The notes under the pieces are model-generated. The model saw only the letters and a list, made by a program, of their open reading frames with translations, was not told the origin of the DNA and searched no databases. Of a stretch of 64,000 nt of DNA, positions 27,101 to 38,916 are shown piece after piece (positions within the stretch are counted from its first letter, which is position 1; the number at the start of each line of letters is the position of its first letter). Location of the stretch: positions 1-64,000 of the forward strand of contig JAIFAC010000150.1 of the NCBI GenBank assembly GCA_026545765.1, in the 5' to 3' direction. Position numbers and translations under genes: made by a program. The DNA comes from Plantago major. Its lineage: Eukaryota > Streptophyta > Magnoliopsida > Lamiales > Plantaginaceae.

Positions 27101-28256
27101 GACTGTGCAAACAATGCCTATCTGGAAACTGACACAAGATGGGTGTTTCAGTACCTCATCTGCAAGGAACATTGTTAGGCAAGTCAAACCTGAAAATCCA
27201 TTGTTTGAGTATATATGGAGTCCTTTCATATCTCCTACAATTTCTATCTTCTGGTGGAAGATTTTGCAAGGATGGATTCCTGTGGATACTGTCATTCAAA
27301 AGAAAGGGATTGTGTTGGCATCCAAGTGTCTTTGTTGTAGGAGCATTGAGACTGTGGAGCATGTTCTCCTTCACTCTCCAGAAGTACACAAAGCCTGGCA
27401 GTGGTTCTCCAACTTGCTTTTGGTTCCTTGTCTTCCTCACCATTCTATATCTGATAGATTGATTGCTTGGAGATCTTCATCAGACTGGGTTAATAAGGGT
27501 CATATTAGGGGGTTGATTCCTTTATTAATTTCTTGGTTTGCCTGGAAAGCCAGGAATGATGCTAAGCATAGAGGGACAAAGATCACCTCCCATGGAATTA
27601 TTGCTGTCACCCTGAGACAACTGCACCTCATACATCAGGCCTTCAGAGTTCCAGCTAAGGTTTGGAAAGGTGATGTATCTCTGGCTAATCACCTAGGATT
27701 ACAAGTGTATAGAGCTCTCCCCAAACCACTATTGCTTGTATACTGGCTTAGACCACCTGCTACTTGGATTAAACTTAACACAGATGCTTGATGCACTCTT
27801 TCAACTCTGAAAGGCTGTCAGCAGCATTTTGAGGTGTTCTTTTGGAGAGGTCCTTAGAGTATATATCGAAAGTCTTTGGGAATTAGGAATGCTTTTGAAG
27901 CAGAAATGGAAGCCATTCACATTGGGCTACAAATCTGCAAACATTTGGGGTATACTAAGGTGATTGTAGAATCTGATGCTCAGAGTGTAATTCAAACTCT
28001 GAACTCTGCAAAACCTATGGCTCATTGGAAATCCCTGATTATTTATCATCAAATCCTGGGGTGCAGGAAGGACATGGAAGTTATCTTCCAGCACATTCAT
28101 AGGGAAGGTAACTCAGTGGCTGATTGTCTTGCCAAGGAGGCCCTAAACCATAACTTGTACAGGGAGATATCTATTGCAGAATGCAGTCCCACCCTGAAGA
28201 AACTTGTGTTTTCTGATAACACTGGAATTCCTTATCTAAGAATTCCCAATGATTGA
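24156..28256 (+). pseudogene. LINE A ORF2 (endonuclease-RT-RNase H polyprotein), multiply broken
   Basis: The ORF2 domains are all still recognisable: AP-like endonuclease (GDFNII, SDHRPLLL), reverse transcriptase (LRQGDPISPALF, and YADD at 26177-26188), zf-RVT (CLCCRSIETVEH) and RNase H. It is broken by at least seven small lesions compared with LINE B: near 24225 (frameshift), 24833 (TGA), 25470-25490 (loss of the SAPGPDG motif), 25629, 26250 (TGA), 26880-26905 and 27787-27880. An endonuclease position reading LLEH in B reads LLDP here. In the zf-RVT linker around 27290-27325, however, A is in frame where B is not. The protein cannot be made as one chain. Confidence 0.9.
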
Positions 28257-29395
28257 GCTAAGAATGCAACTCCCCAAGGATAGAGAAGGCTTCTTGGTTT
28301 GGAATACTGGCAGTTATCCTGATTTGTGTACTTTATTCTGGGATGTGGACCTTTTCCTGGCTGAATTGAGGATAGGCATTTGGGTTGACTTGCAACTCTC
28401 AGTTGATGGAGAAGGCAAGGATGAGACCAATCTATACTGGAATCTTCAAAGGTATACCCTCTTTCCTTCTTCTGTACTGTCAGCTTCTTTCTTTCTTCCC
28501 CCTTTCCCCTTCTCTTTTCTCCTCAGTTCTATCTTTTCTTCTTCTCTCATCTGGTTTCACTCAGTCTCTTTTTCTAAGTCTCCTTTGGCGATGATGAGTC
28601 CTGGATATGATGATATACACAATCTGATCCATTGTTATTGTTATTCTATATTCTCTACTTGTGGAGGATTTTGGATTATTGGCCTTGTGGTAATTAGTAA
28701 ACAACTGTACCTTTTGAGAACCTGGTGCCATTCTGTTATGAAACTAATCTGTCAAACTTGTTTTGTGCAAGTAAAGTTTGCTTCTGTACCTCAGGTTCTT
28801 GATGGAGCAAAAGATGGATTCACTTTGACTTCTAACTTGCTAACATCTAAAATCTCTATCTTGGATGTAATTTTGATGGGCTTTTATGATGTAATTGAAC
28901 TCTTGAACTGTTCCTTTTTGTATTTGTTGTGTGGAACAAATTCCTGCAGTTGTAATGTTACTAGTACTGGTAGATCTTATAGGTCTTTTACTTGTACTCT
29001 GGAGATTCATCTACCCAGTAACACTTCTATTAGGCAAGTTATGGAGAAGCTACCAAGAAGACCTGTTAGTTTGTTTTTTGTAATGTTATTGGTAGGCTTT
29101 AGCAGTTTAGACAAGCTCCTTTTGTACTTGGGTTCTTATAAACCCCCCTAAGTTTCTTTCCCTATATGGATGAATAAACTCGAGCCCACCCCTAGTAGTA
29201 TAATTAACGTTGCCATTGGGGAAAATCACGGATCCAATTAGTGGCCGTATCTCCTCCCCATTGGTCTTGGTTCTGGATCTTCGGATCAATACTCGTTAAC
29301 TCTCGGCTAGACTTCTTAAAAGTCTAGACATACTAGACGATGGGGTAACCAAGATTACAACGTTAACTATCCTAGTAGTTGTGTCTCGCTTTATC
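28257..29395 (+). other. LINE A 3' region
   Basis: About 1.1 kb lies between the ORF2 stop and the poly(A) tail. It includes a strongly pyrimidine-rich stretch (about 28457-28582) and a perfect 8-bp hairpin near the end. An ATG at 28249 that overlaps the end of ORF2 opens a frame of 300 codons (to 29151) with hydrophobic, Leu/Ser-rich content. I recognise no domain in it, and the same frame is interrupted in LINE B. Confidence 0.8.
29307..29327 (+). other. 3'-terminal hairpin of LINE A
   Basis: CTAGACTT (29307-29314) and AAGTCTAG (29320-29327) form a perfect 8-bp stem around a 5-base loop, about 70 bases before the poly(A) run. The same structure exists in LINE B. Stem-loops near LINE 3' ends can serve in template recognition by reverse transcriptase in some families; that role here is inference. 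Confidence 0.6.
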
Positions 29396-29420
29396 AAAAA
29401 AAAAAAAAAAAAAAAAAAAA

Positions 29421-31758
29421 CAGATATAAGGACTTTGATAAACAACACTATAAATGACTGGGATAATTACAAACGGAGAAGTCAATTTGAGATTTAAACA
29501 ACACACAGGAGGAGTAATAAAATAACGAACGAAGAACTCTACTTGAGAGTAAAACAAAACACAAAAGGAGTGGGATAAACAACAAACGAATTACTCCACT
29601 TGAGAGATAACCAACACAAAAAAGGAGTGGGATATTGTCAAACGAAGAAGTCTATGAGATATTTAAACAATACACTGAAAGAGTATGAGTGTCAAAATCG
29701 AAGAACACTACTTGAGAATTAAAAAAAGACACATAAGGAGTGGGATAAACAACACAATAAAGGAGTGGGACAATTACAAACAGATAAGTCAATTTGAGAT
29801 TTAAACAACACACATGAGGAGTAATAAAATAACGAACGAAGAACTCTACTTGAGAGTTAAACAAAACACAAAAGGAGTGGGATAAACAAAAAACGAACAA
29901 CTCCAATTGAGAGATACACAACACAGTAAAGGAGTGGGATAATGTCAAACGAAGAAGTCTATTAGATATTTAAACAATACACTGAAGGAGTATGAGTATC
30001 AAAATCGAAGAACACTACTTGAGAGTTCAACAACACACATAAGGAGTGGGATAAACAACACAATAAACGAGTGTGATAATTACAAACGGAGAAGTCAATT
30101 TGAGATTTAAACAACACACAGGAGGAGAAATAAAATAACGAACGAAGAACTCTATTTGAGAGTAAAACAAAACACAAAATGAGTGTGTCAAACACCATAC
30201 GAACAACTCCACTTGAGAGATAAAACACACTAAAGGAGTGGGATAGTGTCAAACGAAGAAGTCTATTCGAGATTTAAGCATTTCACAGAAGGAGTATTAG
30301 TATCACAAACGAAGAACGCTACTTGAGAGTTAAACAACAGATATAAGGACTTTGATAAACAACACTATAAATGAGTGGGATAATTACAAACCGAGAAGTC
30401 AATTTGAGATTTAAACAACACATAGGAAGAGTAATAAAATAACGAACGAAGAACTCTACTTGAGAGTTAAACAAAACACAAAAGGAGTGGGATAAACAAA
30501 AAACGAACAACTCCAATTGAGAGATAAACAACACAATAAAGGAGTGGGATAATGTCAAACGAAGAAGTCTATTAGATATTTAAACAATACACTGAAGGAG
30601 TATGAGTATCAAAATCGAAGAACACTACTTGAGAGTTCAACAACACACATAAGGAGTGGGATAAACAACACAATAAAGGAGTGGGACAATTACAAACGGA
30701 GAAGTCAATTTGAGATTTAAACAACACACATGAGGAGTAATAAAATAACGAACGAAGAACTCTACTTGAGAGTTAAACAAAACACAAAAGGAGTGGGATA
30801 AACAAAAAACGAACAACTCCAATTGAGAGATAAACAACACAATAAAGGAGTGGGATAATGTCAAACGAAGAAGTCTATTAGATATTTAAACAATACACTG
30901 AAGGATATGAGTATCAAAATCGAAGAACACTACTTGAGAGTTCAACAACACATATAAGGAGTGGGATAAACAACACAATAAAGGAGTTGGACAATTAGAA
31001 ACGGATAAGTCAATTTGAGATTTAAACAACACACATGAGGAGTAATAAAATAACGAACGAAGAACTCTACTTGAGAGTTAAACAAAACACAAAAGGAGTG
31101 GGATAAACGAAAAACGAACAACTCAACTTGAGAGATAAAAACACACTAAAGGAGTTGGATAGTGTCAAACGAAGAAGTCTATTCGAGATTTAAGCAATTC
31201 ACAGAAGGAGTATGAGTATCACAAACGAAGAACGCTACTTGAGAGTTAAACAACAGATATAAGGACTTTGATAAACAACACTATAAAATGAGTGGGATAA
31301 TTACAAACCGAGAAGTCAATTTGAGATTTAAACAACACATAGGAAGAGTAACAAAATAACGAACGAAGAACTCTACTTGAGAGTAAAACAAAACACAAAA
31401 GGAGTGGGATAAACAACAAACGAATTACTCCACTTGAGAGATAAACAACACAATAAAGGAGTGGGATACTGTCAAACGAAGAAGTCTATGAGATATTTAA
31501 ACAATACACTGAAGGAGTAATAGTACTAAAATCGAAGAACACTACTTGAGAATTAAAAAAAGACACATAAGGAGTGGGATAAACAACACAATAAAGGAGT
31601 GGGACAATTACAAACGGATAAGTCAATTTGAGATTTAAACAACACACATGAGGAGTAATAAAATAACGAACGAAGAACTCTACTTGAGAGTTAAACAAAA
31701 CACAAAAGGAGTGGGATAAACAAAAAACGAACAACTCCAATTGAGAGATAAACAACAC
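29421..31758. repeat. Satellite block III
   Basis: About 2.3 kb of satellite. The first bases are c-type (ATATAAGGACTTTGATAAAC), followed by a/b-like units. c-type markers such as CGAGATTTAAGCA near 30265 and 31181 appear inside. It ends within monomer 3, at AACAACAC just before LINE C. No gene is visible. Confidence 0.95.
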
Positions 31759-31760
31759 CG

Positions 31761-32513
31761 ATTAGGATTGATACGCCTTCTTTAGATCGCTGTTTTGGTA
31801 ACTACGTTAAGGTCCTGGTGGAAGTTGATCTTTCTCAAGCTTTAGAATCAAAGATTCAACTAGAAACTCCTGTCGGTGATATTTGGATTGAAGCTTATTA
31901 TGAGGATTTACCTGTTTTTTGCCATTCTTGCCTTGTTGTTGGTCATAAAATGGAGAATTGCAGCAGGAACAAAGATAAGGAGATGTCTAGGCCCAGCTCA
32001 CCGCCTCCTAGGGTAAAATCTAATGCTAACTTAGCACAATCAACTTTGGTTGCTATTCCGCCAGTGGTTATAAACGCACAATCTGAACGTTTACCACCTG
32101 CTGGTCCATTGGCGACTTCTACTGTTGTGGTTTCAAATCCACCTGATGCTACGGATTCGGAAGTTTCTCCATGACGTAATGTTAATTTGCCTAAACGGCC
32201 TGCTACGCCGGTTGTATCTCCGTTGTCGGAGTCGAACCGGTTTGCCTTGTTGGATTCGAACATGGTGGAGGATGAGAACTTGGGTGGTGAGTCTGAGATT
32301 TCGCTTTTGCAATATTCAGTTACGCATCAGCAGCCTACGCAACCTTCAACTCCTATTGCGCACAGCCCTAACACATCTTCATTGGACGATTCTATGGAGG
32401 CTAATATGCGAATAAAAGATTCAGTTGAGATTATGCGTGAACGCATTAACAACCCATCTAATGCCACTAAGGTCGCTCTTCATCCCCAATTCTCCCTACT
32501 TTGCCGCTATTAA
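31761..32513 (+). pseudogene. LINE C ORF1 remnant (end of DUF4283, CCHC knuckle)
   Basis: The frame starts in the C-terminal part of a DUF4283-like domain (NYVKVLVEVDLSQ), followed by a CX2CX4HX4C knuckle reading CHSCLVVGHKMENC (about 31920-31963). A TGA at 32172-32174 ends the first frame. Another frame (32187-32513) continues with Ser/Pro/Asn-rich sequence typical of the tail of such proteins. There is no initiator codon because the element is 5'-truncated. Confidence 0.8.
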
Positions 32514-32639
32514 TGCCATGGGATTCTGGCGGAGTGCAAGATAAAGAACTTAGTAGACGGTGATATAAATGATGATAATTCTTCGGATATTACAACTCTT
32601 ACATCCGCTACTTGCCATGCAGATTCCTCTCACGTTGTT

Positions 32640-33696
32640 TCCCAATGAATGTTACATTTTGGAACATTCGGTATTAGAATGCTCCCTCACAAGATATGCT
32701 CAAGCATCATGTAGTTTCTACTCGTCCTCGTTGGTTTGCTATTGCGGAACCAAAGGTTCCTTCCTCCTCCATACCAGATTCTTATTGGAATGCGATGGGA
32801 ATGCGCTTTCTTGGTGAAAATCTGGCATACTAAGTCTTCCTAACTTATGGGTTTTGGAAGATCTCTCTTCTTCTGGTTCTTCTATAATTTTCTCTTCTTC
32901 TCAAGTTCTTGTTATTAAAGTTTCTTGGCTTCAACGGGACTTCCTATTAGCGTTTATTCATGCCCATGCTGATTATATCTGTCGTCGAGACTTATGGCGT
33001 GATTTACTGCTTTTGCCAAACACACCCTTGCTTTTGGTGGGAGATTTCAATGCTGTGATTGGTGCACATGAACGATCGAATGGTACTCCTCCGTTAAATG
33101 CTGAAACCATGGATTTCGTTCATTTATCAATGATGGGGAGTTCTTATCGATTCCTAGTTACAGGCCTTTTTACTTGGTGAATAAATCGTTTCTCTAGTGG
33201 TTATCTAGAGACACGTATTGATAGGGCTCTTTCTTCACAATCCTTTTTGGATTTATGGGACTCAGTGATGGTTCGTGTGGGCTTGCGTACTTGCTCGGAT
33301 CACAGCCCCCTCTTTGTTTCCTGTGCGCATGAACAAGCGCTATCTCGTCCTCGACCATTCAGATTCCAAGCAATGTGGCTTAGTCACAGTTCGTTTGAGG
33401 AGTTAATTAAGCTTTCCTGGAAAACTCCTATTACGGCCATGGGCTCTTTTTCTTTGGTTATCCGGAAATTAAAGAGGCTGAAATCCGCTATCATAGATTG
33501 GAATATTAATGTCTTTGGCGAGCTTAATTCTCGTCTTCTTGCTGCTCGTAATAAGCTAGAGTTGGTTCAGCAGCAATTATCCCTCCATGGTCCGATAAAT
33601 GATATTCCTCGCAAGGAACTTGAGGCGATCGCGGACTACAATGCTATTACAATCAAGAGGCAACTTTTTGCGTCAAAAGAACCGGCTCGTGGTTAA
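32640..33696 (+). pseudogene. LINE C ORF2 endonuclease remnant
   Basis: Separate frames carry pieces of an AP-like endonuclease. 32854-33180 contains LLVGDFNAVIGAHERSNG, the Asp/Asn catalytic segment. 33247-33696 contains DHSPLFVSC, the Asp-His segment, followed by the linker before the reverse transcriptase. The N-terminal catalytic segment, expected near 32650-32850, is scrambled by frameshifts. It cannot be active. Confidence 0.8.
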
Positions 33697-33770
33697 AAGA
33701 CGGTGATAGAAATTCTGGTTTTTTCCATCGTTCTCTAAAGATTCGCAAAGGTATTCTCGGTATTTCCTCT

Positions 33771-35180
33771 TTGATAATTGATGGCTCTATCAATCATGAT
33801 GCAATTCGGATCCGGAATCATATGATTTCTTATTATGAGAATCTGTTCTCACAAACTCAGCCCACAGTTGTCTCGTTCGATGAACTAGATGAGCTTATCC
33901 ATTGTTCGATTACGGATGAACAAAATCAATTGCTAATCGATATTCCTTCCGAGGATGACATCCGTCATGTTGTTTTCAGTATGTCACCTGATAGTGCTCC
34001 TGGACCGGATGGTTTCGGGGGAAGTTTCTATCAATCTATGTGGCACATTATTGGTGCGGAGGTGTCTTTGGCGATTCGGGCGTTCTTCCTTCATGGTCAT
34101 TTCCCGGCAGGTATGAACTCTAGTTTTGTCACTCTTATTCCGAAAATCAGAGATGCGTTGCGTATTGAAGATTTCCGCCCTATTGTTCTTGGTAATTTTC
34201 TTTATAAGATTATTGCTAAGATTTTAGCTGATCGTTTGGGTCCGATTTTATCGGGGTTGCTCTCCTTTCATCAATTTGGTTTTATTCCGGGGAGACGCAT
34301 ACATGATTGTATTGCCTTAGCCTCTGAAGGAGTTAATAGTCTTGGTCTTCACTGTAGTAAGGGTAATCTGGTGTTGAAGGTTGACATCCGGAAAGCCTTT
34401 GATACTACTCTAAATTGGGACTTTCTTTTGGCGGTTCTCACAAAATATGGTTTCTCTTCTACCTTTGTTGGTTGGATTAATCATATTCTTCACTCGGCAA
34501 AGCTCTCGGTTCTGATTAATGGGGCTCCGGAAGGGTACTTTGGCTGTTCTCAGGGAGTTCGTCAAGGGGATCCTCTTTCCCCTCTTCTCTTTTGCATCGC
34601 GGAGGAAGTTCTTAGCAAGCTTCTCTCGAAGGCTGCCAATTCAGGGGAGCTCACTCCTTTATTCATTGGACAATCTCTTACTTTTCCTTCTCACCTTCTT
34701 TATGCGGATGATGTGATTATTTTTTGCAGGGCTACTACTGCGAATTGTCGGACTATTCTTAGGATCCTGGAAAAATATGCTGCTTGGTCGGGACAACACT
34801 TCAATCCTCAGAAGTCCAGGGCTTATCTTAGTACTTTTCTCACCCGAGTCAGGAAGAACCACTTGTGCAGAATCATGGATATTATCGAGGGTCACCTTCC
34901 TTTCACGTATTTGGGAGTTCCACTTTTCCGTGGGGCACCTCGGACTTGTCATTTACAATCCCTTGCGGACTCGATTCTAGAAAAGTTTAGTAAATGGAAG
35001 GGCACTTCTCTCTCTATGGCCGGTCGTTTATGTCTTGTTCAATCAGTGATCCAGGGATCTTTTGTACACTCTATGATGGTTTATCGTTGGCCTTTGACTC
35101 TTCTTAAGCGTATGGCATCTGGCATTCGTAATTTAAATCAAGCGGGGATACTCAAGAGAGCATCGACTTCTATCTCTTGA
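33771..35180 (+). pseudogene. LINE C reverse transcriptase remnant (longest intact frame)
   Basis: 469 codons are open and cover nearly the whole reverse transcriptase of the L1 clade. The ordered motifs are SAPGPDGFGGSFYQS, FRPIVLGNFLYKIIAK, FGFIPGRRIHDC, LKVDIRKAFD, GVRQGDPLSPLLF, YADD (34701-34712, residues 311-314) and TYLGVPLF. The catalytic aspartates of the palm are present. The frame ends prematurely at 35180 because of a frameshift, and the endonuclease upstream is broken, so it is a domain fragment and not an active protein. Confidence 0.88.
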
Positions 35181-35183
35181 GCG

Positions 35184-36797
35184 TTGTTGTGCTCCAAAGT
35201 CCGAGGTGGTCTTGGTATTCGTTCTCTGGTTGCTGCTAATAAGGCGTATCTTTCTCGTCTTGCTTGGGATATTTGGGCTGTGAAGGTTCCATATCTAGAT
35301 ATCTTTCGCCAGCGTTTCTTTCGGCATGCTTCCTTACGCTCTTATGTTGCTTCCTCGATTTGGTTTGGATTTAATTGTTTCCACACTTCAATCCAAGTCT
35401 AGATGGTTAGCGTGTCAAGGCTCTCGACGTTTACGGCTTGATGATTGGCTTGGCTCTGATGTGAGACGTAATTGGTATTCCTATTCATCTTGACATCACT
35501 TGAGTTCCCTATTTCTGAGTATTGGACTCCGGCTGGTTGGTTTCTTTTGGATGGGTTCCGTATGGCTTTTCCAGATGTTACTCGCGACATTCTCTCCTAT
35601 CATCTGGCTCCATCTGGTTCTGATACTCGTATCTGAACTGAATCTCTAGACGGTTCGATTTCTACCAAGCAAGCCTATCACTCTTTGCGGCCGCGTTTCC
35701 TTAAGATTGACTGGGGATCTTGGATATGGGCTCCTTTTATCCCACCCCGTCGTTCTATCACAGTTTGGAAGGCTATTTATGGTGTTCTTCCAACTATTGA
35801 AAGCTATGGGCTCTGGTTTTGTTGGTCCTTCGGTGTGTGTTTTTTGCTATGCTGCTATGGATTGCCAAGACCATTTACTGGTCTCTTGTCCGTTCACTCG
35901 GACTATCTGGCATACTCTATTTGATCTTTTCCAGGTTCCTTTTCGAGATTGCTTTAGTTTTGGAGAGCTTCTGTTATATGCCATGGGTCAACATTTTAGC
36001 TCTCAGATTCTCTCTTTGTGGCGTCTTGCCTTTGTGACGGGCATTTGGGTGCTTTGGACTGCGCGCAATCGTTGCTTATTTGATGGTGTTCCTGTTTCCA
36101 GGCATTCTATTTTGCTTCTGATTTGGAGTCTTGTAGGCGAGGCTAATTCCCACCCTCTTGGTTCTATGGCTAATAATCAAGTTGATTTACAAGTCCTTCA
36201 TTCTTTTCGTATTCAAGGGTGCCCGCCTAAGTCACGAGATATCATTGAGGTCCGATGGTATCCCCCTCTCCCGGGATGGATTAAATGCAACACGGATGGA
36301 AGTTCTCTTGCCGGCCTCCTCTCTCTTATTTGGGTTTTTTAGAGATTCAAATGGTACCGTGATGGGTTGCTTTGTAAATCAGCTGGGTACGCTTTATGCT
36401 TTTGAAGTCGAGTTACTTGCGGTTATGATTGGCATTGAATTGGCTCACACCCAGGGCTGGAATAAGATTTGGTTGGAGACTGATTCTACTTATGTAGCGA
36501 ATTTGCTCTCATGGTACTAACTCGGTCCCATGGAAATTCCGGAACCGTTGGCTATTGACTCTCTCTCATATGCGTGACATGGATTTTCGGGTGTCTCATA
36601 TTTTTCGTGAAGGCAACACGGTCGCTGATGCTCTCTCAAAGTTGGATCTGGAGGGTTTCTGGACTTCTCCTTTGGATTTCATTCGACCTCACATACACAG
36701 GGACATGTACGGTTTACCTTATTATAGGTTTCATAGCGCTAACGCTCAGGCACTCTTTTTCCCAGCCATGGGTTTTTCCCACTGGGTTTTTCCATGA
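35184..36797 (+). pseudogene. LINE C zf-RVT and RNase H remnants
   Basis: Fragments in different frames carry the region after the reverse transcriptase. 35184-35402 reads GGLGIRSLVAANKAYLSRLAW. 35707-36342 covers the zf-RVT and linker (WVLWTARNRCLF) and the first RNase H strand (WIKCNTDGSS). 36158-36520 has the Glu and second Asp segments (WLETDSTYVA), and 36555-36797 the last Asp segment (NTVADALSKL). A frameshift near 36305-36340 separates the first two RNase H segments; LINE D is intact at that spot. Confidence 0.82.
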
Positions 36798-36976
36798 CTG
36801 GGTTTTAACGAGGCCCGCGGTTGCAACCATGGATCACCTTGATCCCGGGTTATGTTATTTTTGTTTCTTTGTTTGTTTCACTTGTTTCGCGTTGTAACCC
36901 GCCTGTGGGTTCCATTGTAATCTCTACTTTTACGCTTTGTACTCTTTTACTTTTATTAATATATGCTCTATTTATG
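36798..36976 (+). other. LINE C 3' untranslated region
   Basis: This short T-rich 3' end, about 180 bases, leads to the poly(A) run. It contains a 5-bp inverted repeat AACCC / GGGTT (36896-36900 and 36907-36911). The same tail is found inverted in LINE D, which confirms that this is the family's true 3' end. Confidence 0.75.
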
Positions 36977-36986
36977 AAAAAAAAAA

Positions 36987-38916
36987 CACATCAAAGGAGT
37001 GGGATAATATCAAACGAAGAAGTCTATTAGATATTTAAACAATACACTGAAGGAGTATGAGTATCAAAATCGAAGAACACTACTTGAGAGTTCAACAACA
37101 CACATAAGGAGTGGGATAAACAACACAATAAACGAGTGTGATAATTACAAACGGAGAAGTCAATTTGAGATTTAAACAACACACAGGAGGAGAAATAAAA
37201 TAACGAACGAAGAACTCTATTTGAGAGTAAAATAAAACACAAAAGGAGTGGGTCAAACACCATACGAACAACTCCACTTGAGAGATAAAAACACATTAAA
37301 GGAGTGGGATAGTGTCCAACGAAGAAGTCTATTCGAGATTTAAGCAATTCACAGAAGGAGTATGAGTATCACAAACGAAGAACACTACTTGAGAGTAAAA
37401 CAACACATATAAGGACTTTGATAAACAACACTATAAATGAGTGGGATAATTACAAACGGAGAAGTCAATTTGATATTTAAACAACACATAGGAAGAGTAA
37501 TAAAATAACGAACGAAGAACTCTACTTGAGAGTAAAACAAAACACAAAAGGAGTGGGATAAACAACAAACGAATTACTCCACTTGAGAGATAAACAACAC
37601 AATAAAGGAATGGGATAATGTCAAACGAAGAAGTCTATGAGATATTTAAACAATACAATGAAGGAGTATGAGTGCTAAAATCGAAGAACACTACTTGAGA
37701 ATTAAAAAAAGTCACATAAGGAGTGGGATAAACAACACAATAAAGGAGTGGGACAATTACAAACGGATAAGTCAATTTGAGATTTAAACAACACACATGA
37801 GGAGTAATAAAATAACGAGCGAAGAACTCTACTTGAGAATTAAACAAAACACAAAAGGAGTGGGATAAACAACAAACGAACAACTCCACTTGAGAGATAA
37901 AAACACACTAAAGGAGTGTGATAGTGTCAAACGAAGAAGTCTATTTGAGATTTAAGCAATTCACAGAAGGAGTATTAGTATCACAAACGAAGAACGCTAC
38001 TTGAGAGTTAAAAAAGACACATAAGGAGTGGGATAAACAACACAATAAAGGAGTGGGACAATTACAAACGGAGAAGTCAATTTGAGATTTAAACAACACA
38101 CAGGAGGATTAATAAAATAACGAACGAAGAACTCTACTTGAGAGTAAAACAAAACAAAAAAGGAGTGGGTCAAACAACATACGAACAACTCCACTTGAGA
38201 GATAAAAACAGACTAAAGGAGTGGGATAGTGTCAAACGAAGAATTCTATTCGAGATTTAAGCAATTCACTGAAGGAGTATGAGTATCACAAACGAAGAAC
38301 ACTACTTGAGAGTTAAACAACACAGATAAGGACTTTGATAAACAACACTATAAATGAGTGGGATAATTACAAACGGAGAAGTCAATTTGAGATTTAAACA
38401 ACACACAGGAGGAGTAATAAAATAACGAAAGAAGAACTCTACTTGAGAGTAAAACAAAACACAAAAGGAGTGGGTCAAACAACATACGAACAACTCCATA
38501 AAAACACACTAAATGAGTGGGATAGTGTCAAACGAAGAAGTCTATTCGAGATTTAAGCAATTCACAGAAGGAGTAGGAGTGTCAAAATTGAACAACACTA
38601 CTTGAGAATTAAAAAAGACACATAAGGAGTGGGATAAACAACACAATAAAGGAGTGGGACAATTACAAACGGAGAAGTAAATTTGAGATTTAAACAACAC
38701 ACATGATGAGTAATAAAATAACGAACGAAGAACTCTACCTGAGAGTAAAACAAAACACAAAAGGAGTGGGATAAAAAACCAACGAATTACTCCACTTGAG
38801 AGATAAACAACACAATAAAGGAGTGGGATAATGTCAAACGAAGAAGTCTATGAGATATTTAAACAACACACTGAAGGAGTACGAGAATCATAATCGAAGA
38901 ACAATACTTGAGAATT
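36987..38916. repeat. Satellite block IV
   Basis: About 1.9 kb of satellite rich in c-type units: AGCAATTCACAG at about 37344, 37956, 38262 and 38560, mostly spaced 306 or 612 bp. It also carries a small deletion variant, CTCCATAAAAACAC near 38495, that recurs near 62059. It ends with the left target duplication of LINE D. No gene is visible. Confidence 0.95.
38903..38916. repeat. Target-site duplication, left copy (LINE D)
   Basis: AATACTTGAGAATT from satellite monomer 5 directly precedes the poly(T) run of LINE D. An identical 14-base copy is at 39748-39761. The last two T could belong to the tail. Confidence 0.88.

Larger units (their letters stand above)
21984..29420 (+). mobile_element. 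LINE A: plant L1-type retrotransposon, 5'-truncated, defective
   Basis: This is a 7.4-kb element with ORF1, ORF2, a ~1.1-kb 3' region and a 25-base poly(A) run (29396-29420). It is nearly identical to LINE B throughout but starts exactly at the ORF1 initiation codon, reading GTGGCTTCC where B has ATGGCTTCC, so the 5' leader is missing. No convincing target-site duplication is seen. The satellite phase jumps from the monomer 3/4 boundary on the left to the end of a c-type monomer 5 on the right, so about two monomers are missing. Numerous small indels break both reading frames. The two elements have different flanks, so A is a separate insertion and not a copy of B with its surroundings. Confidence 0.95.
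31759..36986 (+). mobile_element. LINE C: second plant L1-type family, 5'-truncated, decayed
   Basis: This 5.2-kb element begins inside the DUF4283 region of ORF1 (frame reading IRIDTPSLDRC from 31761), so its 5' end is missing. It ends in a 10-base A run (36977-36986). It has the same domain order as LINEs A and B but a clearly different sequence, with many stops and frameshifts. The satellite breaks in monomer 3 after AACAACAC (31751-31758) and resumes in the same monomer at CACATCAAAGGAGT, so any target duplication is only about 4-5 bp. LINE D is a fragment of the same family. Confidence 0.93.

Noticed and set aside
29372..29557. Phe-rich minus-strand frame across the LINE A poly(A) run
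   Set aside because: The Phe run is simply the complement of poly(A) read through into satellite.
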